In this document: positions 10,074 to 21,613 of the stretch, in pieces
Layout: every line of letters begins with the position of its first letter
Position numbering within the stretch: the stretch's first letter is position 1
Assembly (NCBI GenBank): GCA_037447605.1
Contig: CM074804.1
Location: 6,923,193 to 6,987,192 of the forward strand
Origin: Zygnema circumcarinatum
Lineage: Eukaryota > Streptophyta > Zygnematophyceae > Zygnematales > Zygnemataceae
Length of the DNA stretch: 64,000 nt
Direction of reading: 5' to 3'
Program-made: the position numbers and the translations under genes
Notes under the pieces: generated by a model
What the model was told of the DNA's origin: nothing
The model's database searches: none
The model's input: only the letters and a program-made list of their open reading frames with translations

Positions 10074-13000
10074 TCACCTTGCGACTGCCGTAACTGTCTC
10101 AACCGGCGCTGCTTGGATCCCTCTCCACCAACTCTCGCACTGCCTAACCGCCGGTTCTTGATGCCATGGATCTGACAAGGGGGGATCAGCGGGACATTCC
10201 ACTTTCCATGGCGGCTGATGGTAGCACGGGTCCGATGTCACTGATCTCAGGCAGTCACTCTTGTCCGGCTCCCCGCCCTCGTGGTTTAGTCCAGCGAGAA
10301 GAATAGGAGGGCGTGCCATGAGACCAGATGCAACATACCCAAATGTTGAACCTTTGGTGATGAAAATGTCATCGCAAAAACTTAACAGCCACATGTCAAT
10401 GAGGGCTTCCTCGTTGTGCGCGTCGTCAGCGCTAATTTGCTCAACCTGCGTCCAATGGCCAAACAGAGACCGGCATGAATAACCCAACAACTCTGTGGCG
10501 CAGCCGGACGACAACATCTAGCTACCAGGGAAGCTCCACTATTCGTGCGTCTTTTGAGCACCCTGGTCAGCAAGTGCCAAACGCAGCCACTTGCATTTCC
10601 TCAAAAGAAGGTTAGCCAGTCAGAAACAAGCTTCACCAGCAGACTCTCTGGTGCACCAGAAACCGATCAGGGCTCAGACAGAGTCGTATATCAATTGCAG
10701 CTTTTCTGACCTGGGAAGGTGAGTAGGAAGCGCGCTAACTGGAGTGAGACAGGGGAGTCAAAGGCCTAATGGATAATGGGATAAAATATGGAGGATTCGC
10801 GAAAGAATGCAAGCAACTACAGTATACAAAGAGCACTGAGAAGTTGCACACTATGGACGAAGAGTTACTGTTAAGGTCTCAAGGAGGAGAAACAAAGACA
10901 TGGGGGATTACAAAAAGTAGGATTCAAGCGTCCATAATATAAAGTCCTGTTCCTACAACTAAAGTGGATGCCCACAATGAATCGGCTTCAAAATATTAAA
11001 ACCTCTAACTGAGGGCCAGTAGGAGAGTGACTTGCTGTTTCCCCTTAGGCCCCCGCTAAAGCAAAAACTGTGGAGAGACACTTGTAGTGGAAAAACAGTC
11101 CGACTGTAATTCAGTGCAAACCTATTCAAACAGCTATAGTGAACATGGGCATCCATTGACCATACATCTTGGTTTGCAGTTATACGGAAAATCCAGCGAC
11201 AGACAAACACTGTCTACGCGTGTTCGGCATTTTCAGAACCACGCTAGCTTAGAGACTGCATTTGAAATCCAAAGCCTATTCGAAGAAGTTTGAAAAGTCA
11301 GGCCACTTGAAATAGGTCTACAATATGGAAGCTTTGTGAAGCTGACCCGTGAAACATCACTGGCAAACTTTGTTCGAAGGATTCCCGTCATGATATTTCG
11401 ATACACAACGTGCTACAGAAAGGTTACAAAACATTCTTAAGCAAAGGAAGGAAACAAGCTACTCCCGCTTCAAGAAACACAATCCAGCCCACCTTGAAGT
11501 CTCCAGTCGCAATAAGAAAACATGGAGACTGTGAATAGGCTTGTTGAATAGCCTTTCTGCATTTGTTTCTAAGCTACCGCAAACTGGCTCCATTACCGGC
11601 TTTGCTGTGTTCAACAGAACAGACGCAATTGCGAAAAGTAAAATCAAGGTATGAATTCATGTGCACGATTGCTGTTTATGAACCCACTGGCTTTCGCTTA
11701 GTTCAAGGACAAGTTAGAAGGTAAACACCTTCAGCCACCAGGTCAAAGGCCAACGAAGAACTCCATTCTCCAAAAAGTGGATTAGACTCTTCACTGCCAA
11801 TGCTGAATTCGGTTTATTTTCCTCGAAATAAGAACTTGCTACCATTTTGAAGAATACGTTTTGTATTCCAAACCCAGCAGGCATACACACGAGGAGACTA
11901 TCAGACAAAGCAGCAGGAGGGAGCATCAAGACCAAGATAGCATTAGAGAGGAAAGGAGGAAGGCACGCAGAAGGATCGTAGCTGGCGCAGAGAAATTTGA
12001 CATTCACAGAGAGCTGCCGAAGGACTCACCGCATGGCTGGCCTTGTGAACAGTCACACGCTTTCCGCTTTCGTGGGGGTTCAACATGTACAACTTTTTCA
12101 GATGGAAAAAGAATTCACGCTTCAAGCTTGCCACAAAGATTGCCGCTTCCGGGAGCCGAGAAAATACGATGCTTTCGTTCAATTTTTCCAAAGGGACAGG
12201 CAAAACGCCAATCTCCTGCGCACACTTGTCCAGATTTTCGCTCTTCTCTTTAGTCCAGGGAGTGTCCCTCGTCCTGAGCTGAAGGCCCAGTCGCTTATGT
12301 GCAGGCTTCAAATAGCGCGAATATATGTCCACCAATCTCTCCCACAGCTTGTTTACGGGGCTCAGTATATACCTTGCCATGGGGGTGAATGTGAGACGGT
12401 CGGGAAAGAGGCGGTCCATCTCAGCCCGATACTTTGTGAAGTAGAACCCGGGTGCGTAGTATTGGTTCGACTGCATGAGGAGAACTCTCACCTCCTTCAG
12501 CCGTTCAAGCTCGCTGGGGCAAAAAAACTGGATGCCTTCCTCATGATTGACGTTGACTTTGACAGCATGTAACGGTTTTGTTGCGTTCTTAGACTCTCGC
12601 GCTTTCGCCCCTTCCAACACCCACTCATTCCACGGTTTTGTTTCACTGATCATCAAGTCTGTTCGGACTCGAATTGGCAAAAGCCATGAGGAGTTGAAAA
12701 AGGGTTCGCAAAACATTTTTTCAATGGCCCATTGCCGATCGAGCACTAGCACTCGCTTTGTGAGAATGGCAAGGATGTAGGTGGAGACAAGGGAGATCAT
12801 GCGGTTTCCAAGGCCATCATAGGGAGCATACCAGACCAAGTACTGACAGGGCAGAGGCCCCTTGCCTCTTCCCATCAAGGCCTCCCCCAGGGCCTCATCC
12901 TTCCCATACTCAGCCTCTTGCTGGCGGCAGTTGCTGTGGAAAACCTCATACTCCTCCATGGCCTTCAGTAGAGAAGGCGAAGCCGTATAGTTGGACGCTC

Positions 13001-13688
13001 GCCAGAAAAGGTGCTGATCAAATTGGCTGGAGCAGTCTGCAGAGAAGGAGGGGAAAGAACAGAACATCAAAAGTTAAGCAAAGCAGAGTTCACGCTTCGT
13101 GCATACCAGGTCGCATACAACAGCAGTAGGGAGTCTTGAACATGGAGGTAGTTGGCGAAAGCTAGAGGATCACAACGGTTAGGGGAGAGGGACATTGAGC
13201 ATTATAACTACACGTAACCGGGCATCAAGCAACAAACAAGCAGCTTGTTGAAATTTAACCTGGAAATCTCTAACGTACTATTGTGCAGTCAATCTGCCAC
13301 TAGCTAACTTGATGCATGCGACCAATATCCTATCCTTGGACAAAGTACCAAACTCAGCTCATTTTTGCTTCCTGCATGATTGACACAGGTCCATTCAGCT
13401 CAAAAAAGCAACAAGCACTATACTCAAGGCCGAGGAATTAAGAAATTTTGCTGACTGTGCATCACCACTGGGGACGCTTGAAGGCTCCATGCATGGAAGC
13501 CAAAGTTCAGAAATCTAATCCCTCATAATTCCTCTGACCACACACTCTGTCTACCTTTCGTGCACAAGCAACTCACCAATATCTCGAATTCCCCTGAAAG
13601 CCTGTGATCCAGATATGAGCGCAAAGATCAGAAGTAGTTCAAAGAATGGCAAGCCATAACGCGCGGTAAAGGCATGGCCTTGCGCCAT
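10074..13688 (-). CDS. xyloglucan-type alpha-fucosyltransferase, copy B (3 exons)
   Basis: This is the tandem paralogue of the gene at 3536-7234, with the same predicted activity and topology. Exons are 13688-13577, 13036-12030 and 10445-10074 (112, 1007 and 372 nt, exactly as in copy A), giving 496 residues. The anchor is more hydrophobic (YGLPFFELLLIFALISG). DGLGNR and the conserved C-terminal STFGYVASGL segment are intact. Splice signals match copy A: ATTG|GTGAG, GCG|GTGAG and GACGCAG|GTT. All frames are open, so it looks functional. An upstream in-frame ATG at 13781 exists, but copy A does not keep that frame, so the ATG at 13688 is preferred. The last exon and adjoining intron equal copy A base for base. 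Confidence 0.9.
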
Positions 13689-15106
13689 CTTGTCAGTGAC
13701 CACCCTGCGACTGTTGCCCAACATAATGACAACCCCTATCAGTTCACGTCCATACTTTAAAAAGCTTGGCATGCTCCTCATTATTCAGGCCATTCGCATG
13801 TGAGTGGCTTCGTGATGCGCCATTAACAGCAGCACAGCCTGCCTGGCATGGTTTGGGCAAACTCCTTTTCAATAACGTGGACAAAATTTGGACTAGCCTG
13901 ATCGTTCCGTTCTCTTGAAATCCTATGGAAAGCGTGCTCCAAACCTCATGGCTCAGGACTAGTGCTTTGGATTGCAGAATATTCTCAATGTTGCGTGGCA
14001 AGCTGCCAGCTTGAACGCAGCTCACGGAAAATAAGATACGCTGTTCCAATGCAGCGGATCCATGCACGGCCCAAACCTACAACGCAGCGTTCAAAACCCT
14101 AAAGGCTGCTGAAAACCTTCTGGGTTACCAACCTCACCTTCGGCCGGCAGACTCCTCCGACCAGTGTTGTGAAGCGAATCCCGTGGAGGATCCTTCGAGC
14201 TCTCTGACTCTGAGGCGAGATGAGCAAGAAAGGAGTGCGGGAAGAGGAGGGAGGAGTCCCTGCTCCTTCATGTTCCCGCTCGCTCTCTCTCTCGCTCACA
14301 CTCTCCCTCTCACTCGCGCGTGCGCATGTGGCGCTGGGCGCAGGCAGGACCCGAGCCCGCGCTTCGGCCCCGGGGCGGTGGCTTGCGCGAGACCCCAGGC
14401 GCGATATATCGAGATGTATCGCCACGACAATCGTCGAACTGATTGGGGATGCGTCGGCTCCTCGATTGTCGATTGTTCAACGAATGCTCCCCCGAAGGTT
14501 GTTGTCCATTCGCAGAGAAATGGCTGATGGCGGCGAAATCAACCAGCGCAACAAAAATCAGCACTCTCAAATCACACACTCATGAATCCCAAAAGAACAA
14601 TATCACGAAGGATAAATTTCCTTCATTTTCTTCTTGTTTTAACAGAGATTTTTCAAAAATCACTTGCCGAATAGTTGGCTTTACATCGCGACATTGATCG
14701 GCGAAACCAACCATGCATCCTCGCTCAGGGCGACGACACCGCCACCTCACGTCACTACTCTCACAGTGACGTCAGGGCCAGTTTCCGCGCCCCCGCCAGC
14801 CCGCGGCCAATCGCCTCGCGCCGCGGCGCGTGCTGCGAGCAGCCATAGTTGGCGCGACCATTCCGCCGACGCCACGTGCCGCTCACAGTGCCGCAGCGTG
14901 GACTCGATCTGCAGCGACGCCTGTACGGTCGCGGGGGCGACGCGGCAGTGTGTGACGTCACCACGTCTACGTCCGCAGTGCGTGAGCCAGAGGACGGTCC
15001 TCCGTGATTTCCGTAAGTACGGTACGGTTTCGTACGGCCCCGTGATCGACGCTGGAGGGTACCGTTACCGGACTGGACGGTGAACCAATCCACTGCAAAA
15101 TGTAGC

Positions 15107-15126
15107 TTGACTTGACTTGACTTGAC
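15107..15126 (+). repeat. TTGAC pentanucleotide array (W-box-like)
   Basis: TTGAC occurs four times head to tail at 15107, 15112, 15117 and 15122. TTGAC followed by C or T is the core bound by WRKY factors. A four-unit pentanucleotide microsatellite explains it equally well. Confidence 0.6.
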
Positions 15127-15289
15127 TGGAGCTGGGACTGGAGCGGAGCGAGTCAACTGGTGTCTCTCTCTGACGAAGAAGAGGCGTGGGCGCGTGCGAG
15201 CGAGGGGGGGTGCTTCAAGTTTGGGCAGGGCGCGATGGAGGACGGTTCTCTATGAGCAGGAGGGGCGGACGGACCTGCATCGACAAGTT

Positions 15290-15403
15290 GGGGGGGCTAA
15301 GCCCCCTCTCAGATTTTGAAAATGCAAGTTTCAATTTCATTTTATCTTATTTTTAGTTTATTTTACGTATGTACTTGATGTATTTTTGCTGAGCCCCCCC
15401 CCT
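15290..15403. mobile_element. small GC-capped element, possible MITE
   Basis: An AT-rich body of about 80 bp lies between GGGGGGCTAAGCCCCC (itself palindromic) and GCTGAGCCCCCCCCC. The caps are inverted relative to each other (GGGGGGCTMAGC). A related piece lies at 1824-1869. No coding capacity. No target duplication could be defined. Confidence 0.35.
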
Positions 15404-16182
15404 TCAGCAAGGGCTTGGCCTCCCCGCAGCAAAACGGAAGGAGCTGATCCAAGTCATCCCAAGCGGACAGTCTTCAAATCGAGACCCAACACCGCTACTT
15501 GGACGAGAGGGATCCAAGTGAGGCCGAAGCATGATCACCTATTCACCGTGGAAGACGAGAAACTGGGAAGCCGCCGACGTTCCCTTGTGAGTGCGTACAG
15601 CTTGCCGCCAGCGCTGCGCTGCGGTCGATGAAGCCGACGACAGGGAGCTGGACCCTCGATTCCAAAAGCGAAAAGAGGGCAAATGGCGGTGAAAACAATG
15701 CACCCCCAAACATGTTAGTTCGTTGGATTCCGTTCACACTGACAGATAATTCAGAGGCATCGACGGCCCCACCAGTCACCACCCATTCGGCCCCGCGGGG
15801 GGCCATCGCCAGGTCGCCGGATCGGACGGCTGGGCGGCCATACGAGGCTGCTTCCGCTGCGCCGCCGTTTGGCCGCGCCCCCGGGCGGGGCCGCCCGCGG
15901 CCGGCCAGTGGACGAGCAGGGAGGAGGCATTCGGCAGCATGGCGGCTCCTCTGATTGACACGTGGCGGAAGGACTGGCATCATTGGAAGAAGCCGCCAAG
16001 CGATCCGTACGATTTCGTACAGCGTTAGTGGTCGCAGGGCAGGCGGCGCTGGGCGGTAGCGTCAGTGCGTTAGTGCGTCAGTGGCAGCTGACGTGGCGCG
16101 AGGCCGCCGCCGCCGCTCTCGCCCGCAGCGGTCGGCCCTCGCGCGACGAGGGACAGGGGAGAGGGAGGGGAGGCAGGGAGAA

Positions 16183-16402
16183 GCGGTAGGCGAGGGGAGA
16201 GGAGGGAGGAGAGGAGGAAGGAGGGAAGGAGGGAGGGAGAGGCGGTAGGCGAGGGGAGAGGAGGGAGGAGAGGAGGAAGGAGGGAAGGAGGGAGGGAGAG
16301 GCGGTAGGCGAGGGGAGAGGAGGGAGGAGAGGAGGAAGGAGGGAAGGAGGGAGGGAGAGGCGGTAGGCGAGGGGAGAGGAGGAAGGAAAGGAGGAAGGAG
16401 GG
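16183..16402. repeat. 59-bp purine-rich minisatellite, four copies
   Basis: GCGGTAGGCGAGGGGAGAGG starts units at 16183, 16242, 16301 and 16360, an exact 59-bp period. The rest of each unit is GGA/GAGG-rich. The first three units are nearly identical and the fourth degenerates. The period is not a multiple of three, so the open frame crossing it on the minus strand is not meaningful. Confidence 0.9.
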
Positions 16403-17213
16403 TTTTCTCACATTCTCACTCTCTCACATTTTTCAAGTCACCTACTGCGGCTGGGAAGCAATTGCACTCCAAGATCGGGCTGTTAACTTCTTTGACTTCT
16501 CTTTTAAGAAACGGGTGTGGCCGTCTCTCCTCTCGCGTGCAGAATCGGTGCGAGATTCTCCCTGTGGTGAACCTTGCTTGCACAGTTGCCTTTCTCGAGG
16601 GACCTCTCGGCCCACTGCGGGGAGCAGTGCGGGGTGCGATCTCCCGAACAAGGCCTCTGCGGCGCGAGGCGGGGAAGCGACCAATGCGGAGCCGCCAGGT
16701 GGCTGAGTGAGGCGTGGACGGATTCGCCCCGCCGGCAGGCCGCTCTGAGCACTTGCTTCCTGTCTCTCCAAACGGCCCCCCAATCTCTGGCGGGGAGAGA
16801 GCTATTTTCTTACCTTTCAGTTTCTCATTCTTTAAAAAAAAATGAAATTAAAGCGCGTTGTAAGACCATCCTTTCGTGTGACAGAAGAGAACACATTAAA
16901 GCTTGACATACAAAACACATGTTCTCACAAGATCAACACACAACTCATAAACACTTCTTTATTTCATATGAGGCCTCATTGCAGATCACTTCATCCTCTC
17001 TTCTCTCTTCCTGTTCTCTCTTCACTGTGTTCTACATCTGCGCAGCGCTTCTTTTCTACCCAATGTCTAAGCTTCCAGAATTCTCCTTTCTGAATCCTCC
17101 TTCTTGAGCACCATACATTTGCGACGCTTCGCCAGACGCTTCTCCTCCGCCTGACACTTCTCTTCCTGCACAGACCTTCCTGAACTCTCTCACATGCGCA
17201 GTCTCTCTTTCGC

Positions 17214-17291
17214 CCGTACATATTCCGTACAGTCTCCGTACACCTGTCCGTACATGTATCCGTACAGCTTCCGTACAACAGTCCATACAAC
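17214..17291 (+). promoter_or_regulatory. CCGTACA array with helical spacing
   Basis: CCGTACA begins at 17214, 17225, 17236, 17248, 17260 and 17271, then CCATACA at 17283, with spacings 11, 11, 12, 12, 11, 12. The spacer bases differ (TATT, GTCT, CCTGT, TGTAT, GCTT, ACAGT), so this is not a simple satellite. GTAC is the core bound by SBP-box (SPL/CRR1) factors. The function here is inference. No gene start lies close by. Confidence 0.65.
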
Positions 17292-18823
17292 CCGTAGCAT
17301 CATCATCATCACATTTCGGACCGTGTCCTGAAAATATTTTTTTCCGTTCTGTTGTGGGGAGCAGGGCATTTGTTCTGGAAATAGATGCTGTCGTCCCTCC
17401 CTGCAGCGCCTCTGACACGCCCTCCCACTTAGCAGACTTTCTGGAGCACGAATTGGCGCTTCCGCGAATGGCTTGTGGATGGTTACTGTATGAGGGCAAA
17501 GGGCCGCCTCTTGCATGCTCCCTCTCTCGCGTCTGATTCGCTTCTGTCACCCAATAATGCCGCCGGTGGGTTGAAATTCCTCGCCACAAACCCATCTGGC
17601 GGCGCGAATGCGAAACTGGTATGTTCCGTCTCCTTTTCGTTGCACTTTATTTTCTGTCTCTTCCGCCAGCAGTCGGCCAGGGACCATGTGTACAGTGGTT
17701 TGCTCTCATCAGGCTGTATGCGTGTGACGGCCTGCAATTTGTGTCGTTTTATCCTTAATTTTTAATAGGTTTAAGAAATAATACCACTTTTTCAGGGCAT
17801 TCAGTTTGTGCGGTATATACTTCTCACACGTACGAGAGATTAGAAATTTGCCACATTTATACTGGAATCCTTGGGAATAGGGATGGTGGTAGTGAGCTTC
17901 TTCCAAGTCCGCATCCTGTTGGTCCTCTTGCTGCAATGAAGCCTCCCCGTGCGGAATCTGCTTCGGAGAGCCCTTGCGGCTTTTGGTGGGCCCTCCATTT
18001 GTGAGTGGCAGGAAGAATTGGAGCGTTTACTCCAGAGTGTAACATGCGGTGAATGGCCCGAAAATGGAGGTTTTGATGCCCTCTAGTAGCCAAGCAGTCC
18101 GCGGACCAATGCAGCGGTTGGGATGTGAAGGCGAACTTGTCATGATCTGTTATGAGAGTGAGAATGTAAATAAGTGGTGGTGTCTGGTTTCGAAGTTAGA
18201 TAATCCCAATGTCTTTTTTTCCTCCCCGTTTTTTTTTTTATTTTATTTTTTAAAACAAAGCATTCTTAAATTCAGGAAGTCGTGGGTTTTTTTCGGGTCC
18301 GACAGTAGGCAATTCAAGTAGTTTTTGTTTAGTACAGAACGCTATTTGTTGGAACATTTGGTTTGAAACTGTCAAAAGAATTGCAAAAGTGTTTAACATG
18401 AAAACCGGTTCCAGTTACATTTGGTACCTGACATGTTGCCAAGCAAGCAAGCAAGCTGAGGGTAGAACAGGTGAATCGAAAAATCAAGAATGTCTCAAAG
18501 AATTTTCTCTTAGCTGTAATTTGAAAATCCCTGATTCAGTGATTTTGCAATAATCAAAAGGTGGCTTCAATCAATCATGATTACTATGCAAGAGACATCG
18601 TTGAGTTCGGACAGAATTGATGCTCACTGGGAGTTAAGACGAATCCGCCCCTTTATGAAAATAGAAATAATCTGCTTACATTTTAAACTACGAAGGGCTA
18701 CAGACATCAGAGTAGAAGTGGCTATTTGTTTCACTACCAACCTTAATTGTTGTGAGCAGTTCAATCCGCTGACTTCTGTAATTGGAGCAGGGGGCCTCCT
18801 ACTCCTCACTATGTTCTACACTT

Positions 18824-18842
18824 TGTAGATGTGGAGCCTCCG
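18824..18842 (-). repeat. 3' LTR remnant of the copia element
   Basis: CGGAGGCTCCACATCTACA is identical to the last 19 bases of the 5' LTR (21614-21632). It abuts RNase H coding sequence on one side and the target duplication on the other. The rest of the 3' LTR and the end of RNase H are missing. Confidence 0.75.
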
Positions 18843-19265
18843 TACACTTGACTTCCACTCCCTGCCTCAAACTTAACCCCATAGTCCACAGTCCCCTTCA
18901 GAAACCTGAATATTCTCTTCACCGCCTCCCAATGCCGCTCCCCAGGGAACTGCATGTACCTGCTGGCTGCGCTGACGGCCTTAGCAAGATCTGGCCTCGT
19001 GCCAATCATCAGGTACATCAGGCTTCCAATGGCAGATCTGTATGGCACATTCTCCATTTTCTTCACCTCCTCTTGAGACTGGGGTGACATTGATTCTGAA
19101 AGCCTCTGTGACATATCCATGGGACTTGTGCATGGAGTGCACTTGTCCATTCTAAACTTTGCTAAGACATCCTTAGCGTACTTCTCCTGGGAAAGGAACA
19201 AGCTACCATCACGCCCCCTCTTGAGCTGAATTCCCAACAGATACTGGGCCTCTCCTAAATCTGTC

Positions 19266-19275
19266 NNNNNNNNNN
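19266..19275. other. assembly gap (10 N) inside the copia element
   Basis: The N-run falls where several hundred bases of reverse transcriptase are expected, so its true length is probably much more than 10 bases. Confidence 0.95.
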
Positions 19276-21599
19276 CCCTTCCTGAATCTTCTGGAACCCA
19301 TGGAAACACAAGCCTTCTCGTGTTCACGTCCTTCTCTCCATCCAGCTTCTCTGAATGCTTGTGGAATTCTTGCACAATTATGTCACGACTCCTTTCCACC
19401 TTCTTTGTGACTGGATTCCAAATCCGGTAAGTCTGACTATCTTCATTGTAGCCAAGGAAATATCCTTCCACAACTCGAGGACTGAACTTCCGCAATTGCT
19501 TGTGCTTTGGAACGTGAATAAAGCACTTTGAGCCCCAAACTCGAAAGTGCTCAACAGTCGGCTTCTTGCCTGTCCACACTTCCTCCGGAACTTTATCCTT
19601 CAAGACAGATGTAGGGCACCTGTTCCGAATATACGCTGCCGCCGTGATCGCCTCAGCCCAAAACGATAGCGGAAATGGCGACTCATTCAGCATAGTCCTT
19701 GCCATATCTCCTAGCGTCCTATTCATCCTCTCAGCAACTCCGTTACTTTGAGGAGAGTAAGGGGCAGTGAACTCATGTTTCACTCCGAGGGACTTCAGGT
19801 AACCTCTAAACTGGTGAGAAGTGTACTCTCCACCATTGTCTGACCTTAGAGTTTTTAGCTTCATCCCTGTCTCCCTCTCAGCCTGCAGCTGCCACTCCTT
19901 GAAGGCCTGAAAAGCTTCCGATTTCTTGGTGAGCGTTTTCACCCATACTTTCCTTGAGCAATCATCAAGAAAGGTGATGAAATAGTTAGCTCCACCTTTG
20001 CTTGTAGGGGTAACAGGGCCGCACAAGTCTGTGTGCACCAGCTCCAATCTCTCCCGAGAGATTTGCGCCACCGCTCCTTGACCAAACGGCCGCCTATGAG
20101 CTTTTCCTACGACACAATCTTCACAAGTCCCGTGTCCTTCTCCCCTAACACCTTCCACATCCAATCCTCTGACTAACTTCTCATCTGCAAGGCGCTTCAA
20201 ACCTCTGAATCCAAGGTGTCCAAGTCTGCGATGCCAGAGTCTCACCTTGGGGTCCTCTTCAACTGAATTGACCACCTCCACCGGCTTCCCACCCCAATTC
20301 AGATAATAAAGGCCATTCTTTTGCATGCCTCTACATAGGGTCCTCCCGGTATTCTCGTCAACTACTGCGCACGCCACTCTATCAAACCACACCTTGCAGC
20401 CTTCCTCGCAGATTTGACTCACAGAAAGAAAGTTATTCTGTAGTCCCGGGGTGTGCAGCACATTCCCTATGGTCAGCACTGCCCCTACACCCCCATTGAG
20501 TACCTCCAGCTCGACCGATCCTCCTTGCGTCACCTCAACTCCATCTCCGGTGGCAGAATAAACAGAACGTGCATGCTGCAGCGCCTTCTTCTCCACGAAA
20601 AGTGACTCATCCACGCACATATGCTTGGATGCTCCCGAATCAATCAGCCAAGGCCTCAATCCATAATCCCGCACTTGGATTCCATTCGCAAACTCTGAAT
20701 ACTCGCCTTCAGCAGCCATTAGAGTCTTCTCTGAATTTCCGTCAGGACAGTTTGCCTTGAAGTGGCCAAACTTCCCGCACTTGTGACACGCTCCTTTGAC
20801 CTTCTCCTTTGCGGCTAACTTAGAAGGGCCTGCTCCACTCGCATTATCCTTCTTCAGCTCCGGGCAGTTGGTCTTCACGTGTCCTGGCTTTCCGCAGTTG
20901 TAGCAACTCAGTCCCGAGCTGCGCTTGTCCACCTTGGGTCTCCCCCCTCCTTTGTGCTTTTGCTGCGACCACCTTAGCGCCAGCACCTTGTCACTCGAAA
21001 CCTTAGCCTTTGCCTGCCTTTCATCCTCCTCCCTCACTCTGCCCTTCACCTCGTTTATGGTTAGATTGGCAGTAGTGAGAAGTGTCTTAATGGAAATGAC
21101 AGCAAACTCAAATCTTTTGGGCAGACCCTCTAAGAAGACGCTGATCTTATGATCTGAGTCCAACGGCTTACTTGCAAGGGCAAACCTCTGCATCAAGCTA
21201 TCGAACCTCTGCATATAATCTGCCAGCTCTTCATCTTCGGACATTCTCAAATTACCTAGTTCTGAGTACAAGTGGACAACCGTGGTATGAGATTTGACAT
21301 CATACACATCCTCTAGACTCTTCCACATTTCAGCACTAGTCTCTAACTCTTGCAGTGCAAGCGACTGCTCATCCTTCACAGTTAAGGCGATAAGTGCTTG
21401 AGCTTTCCTGTCCTTTCGAAGCCACTCCTTGATATCTTCAGCACCGGTGGTTGGTCTCTCCTCCGTGCCATCAACAACTCCAAGAAGGTCTCGGCTCAAC
21501 AGCACTTTCTTCATTCGCCACCTCCACGTCTTGTAGTTATGGCCATCAAACAATGGCACTCCAATCTTCCGATCGTCATCACCTTCTGCTCGGTCTCTA

Positions 21600-21611
21600 G
21601 CTCTGATACCA
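21600..21611 (-). other. primer-binding site of the copia element
   Basis: TGGTATCAGAGC on the minus strand is the standard plant retrotransposon site complementary to the 3' end of initiator tRNA-Met. It begins two bases after the LTR end. It lies inside the open gag frame. Confidence 0.9.
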
Positions 21612-21613
21612 CT

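Larger units (their letters stand above)
9305..14605. repeat. tandem segmental duplication, copy B
   Basis: This is a direct repeat of 2790-8810 with the same internal order. It lacks the foldback element and the 23-bp hairpin found in copy A. Identity varies along its length: exon-3 sequence and about 240 bp of adjoining intron are identical, while introns and upstream regions carry many substitutions and indels. Confidence 0.9.
14606..18818. other. gene-poor region with CpG islands and tandem repeats
   Basis: No supported gene in about 4.2 kb. 14700-15100 and 15540-16150 are CpG islands with TGACGTCA boxes (near 14767 and 14953) and CGTAC boxes (15017, 15022, 15032, 16007, 16017). Named repeats inside are listed separately. 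16800-18818 is mostly AT-rich with short frames only. Open frames near 15543-15983, 16070-16411 and 17056-17595 have biased composition and no domain. Confidence 0.45.

Noticed and set aside
13744-14067. 107-codon minus frame upstream of fucosyltransferase copy B
   Set aside because: Not conserved in frame in copy A and has no domain; it overlaps the upstream region of the gene.
15543-16411. Frames of 75-146 codons around the CpG island and minisatellite
   Set aside because: The 59-bp period breaks any reading frame and the translations are low-complexity.
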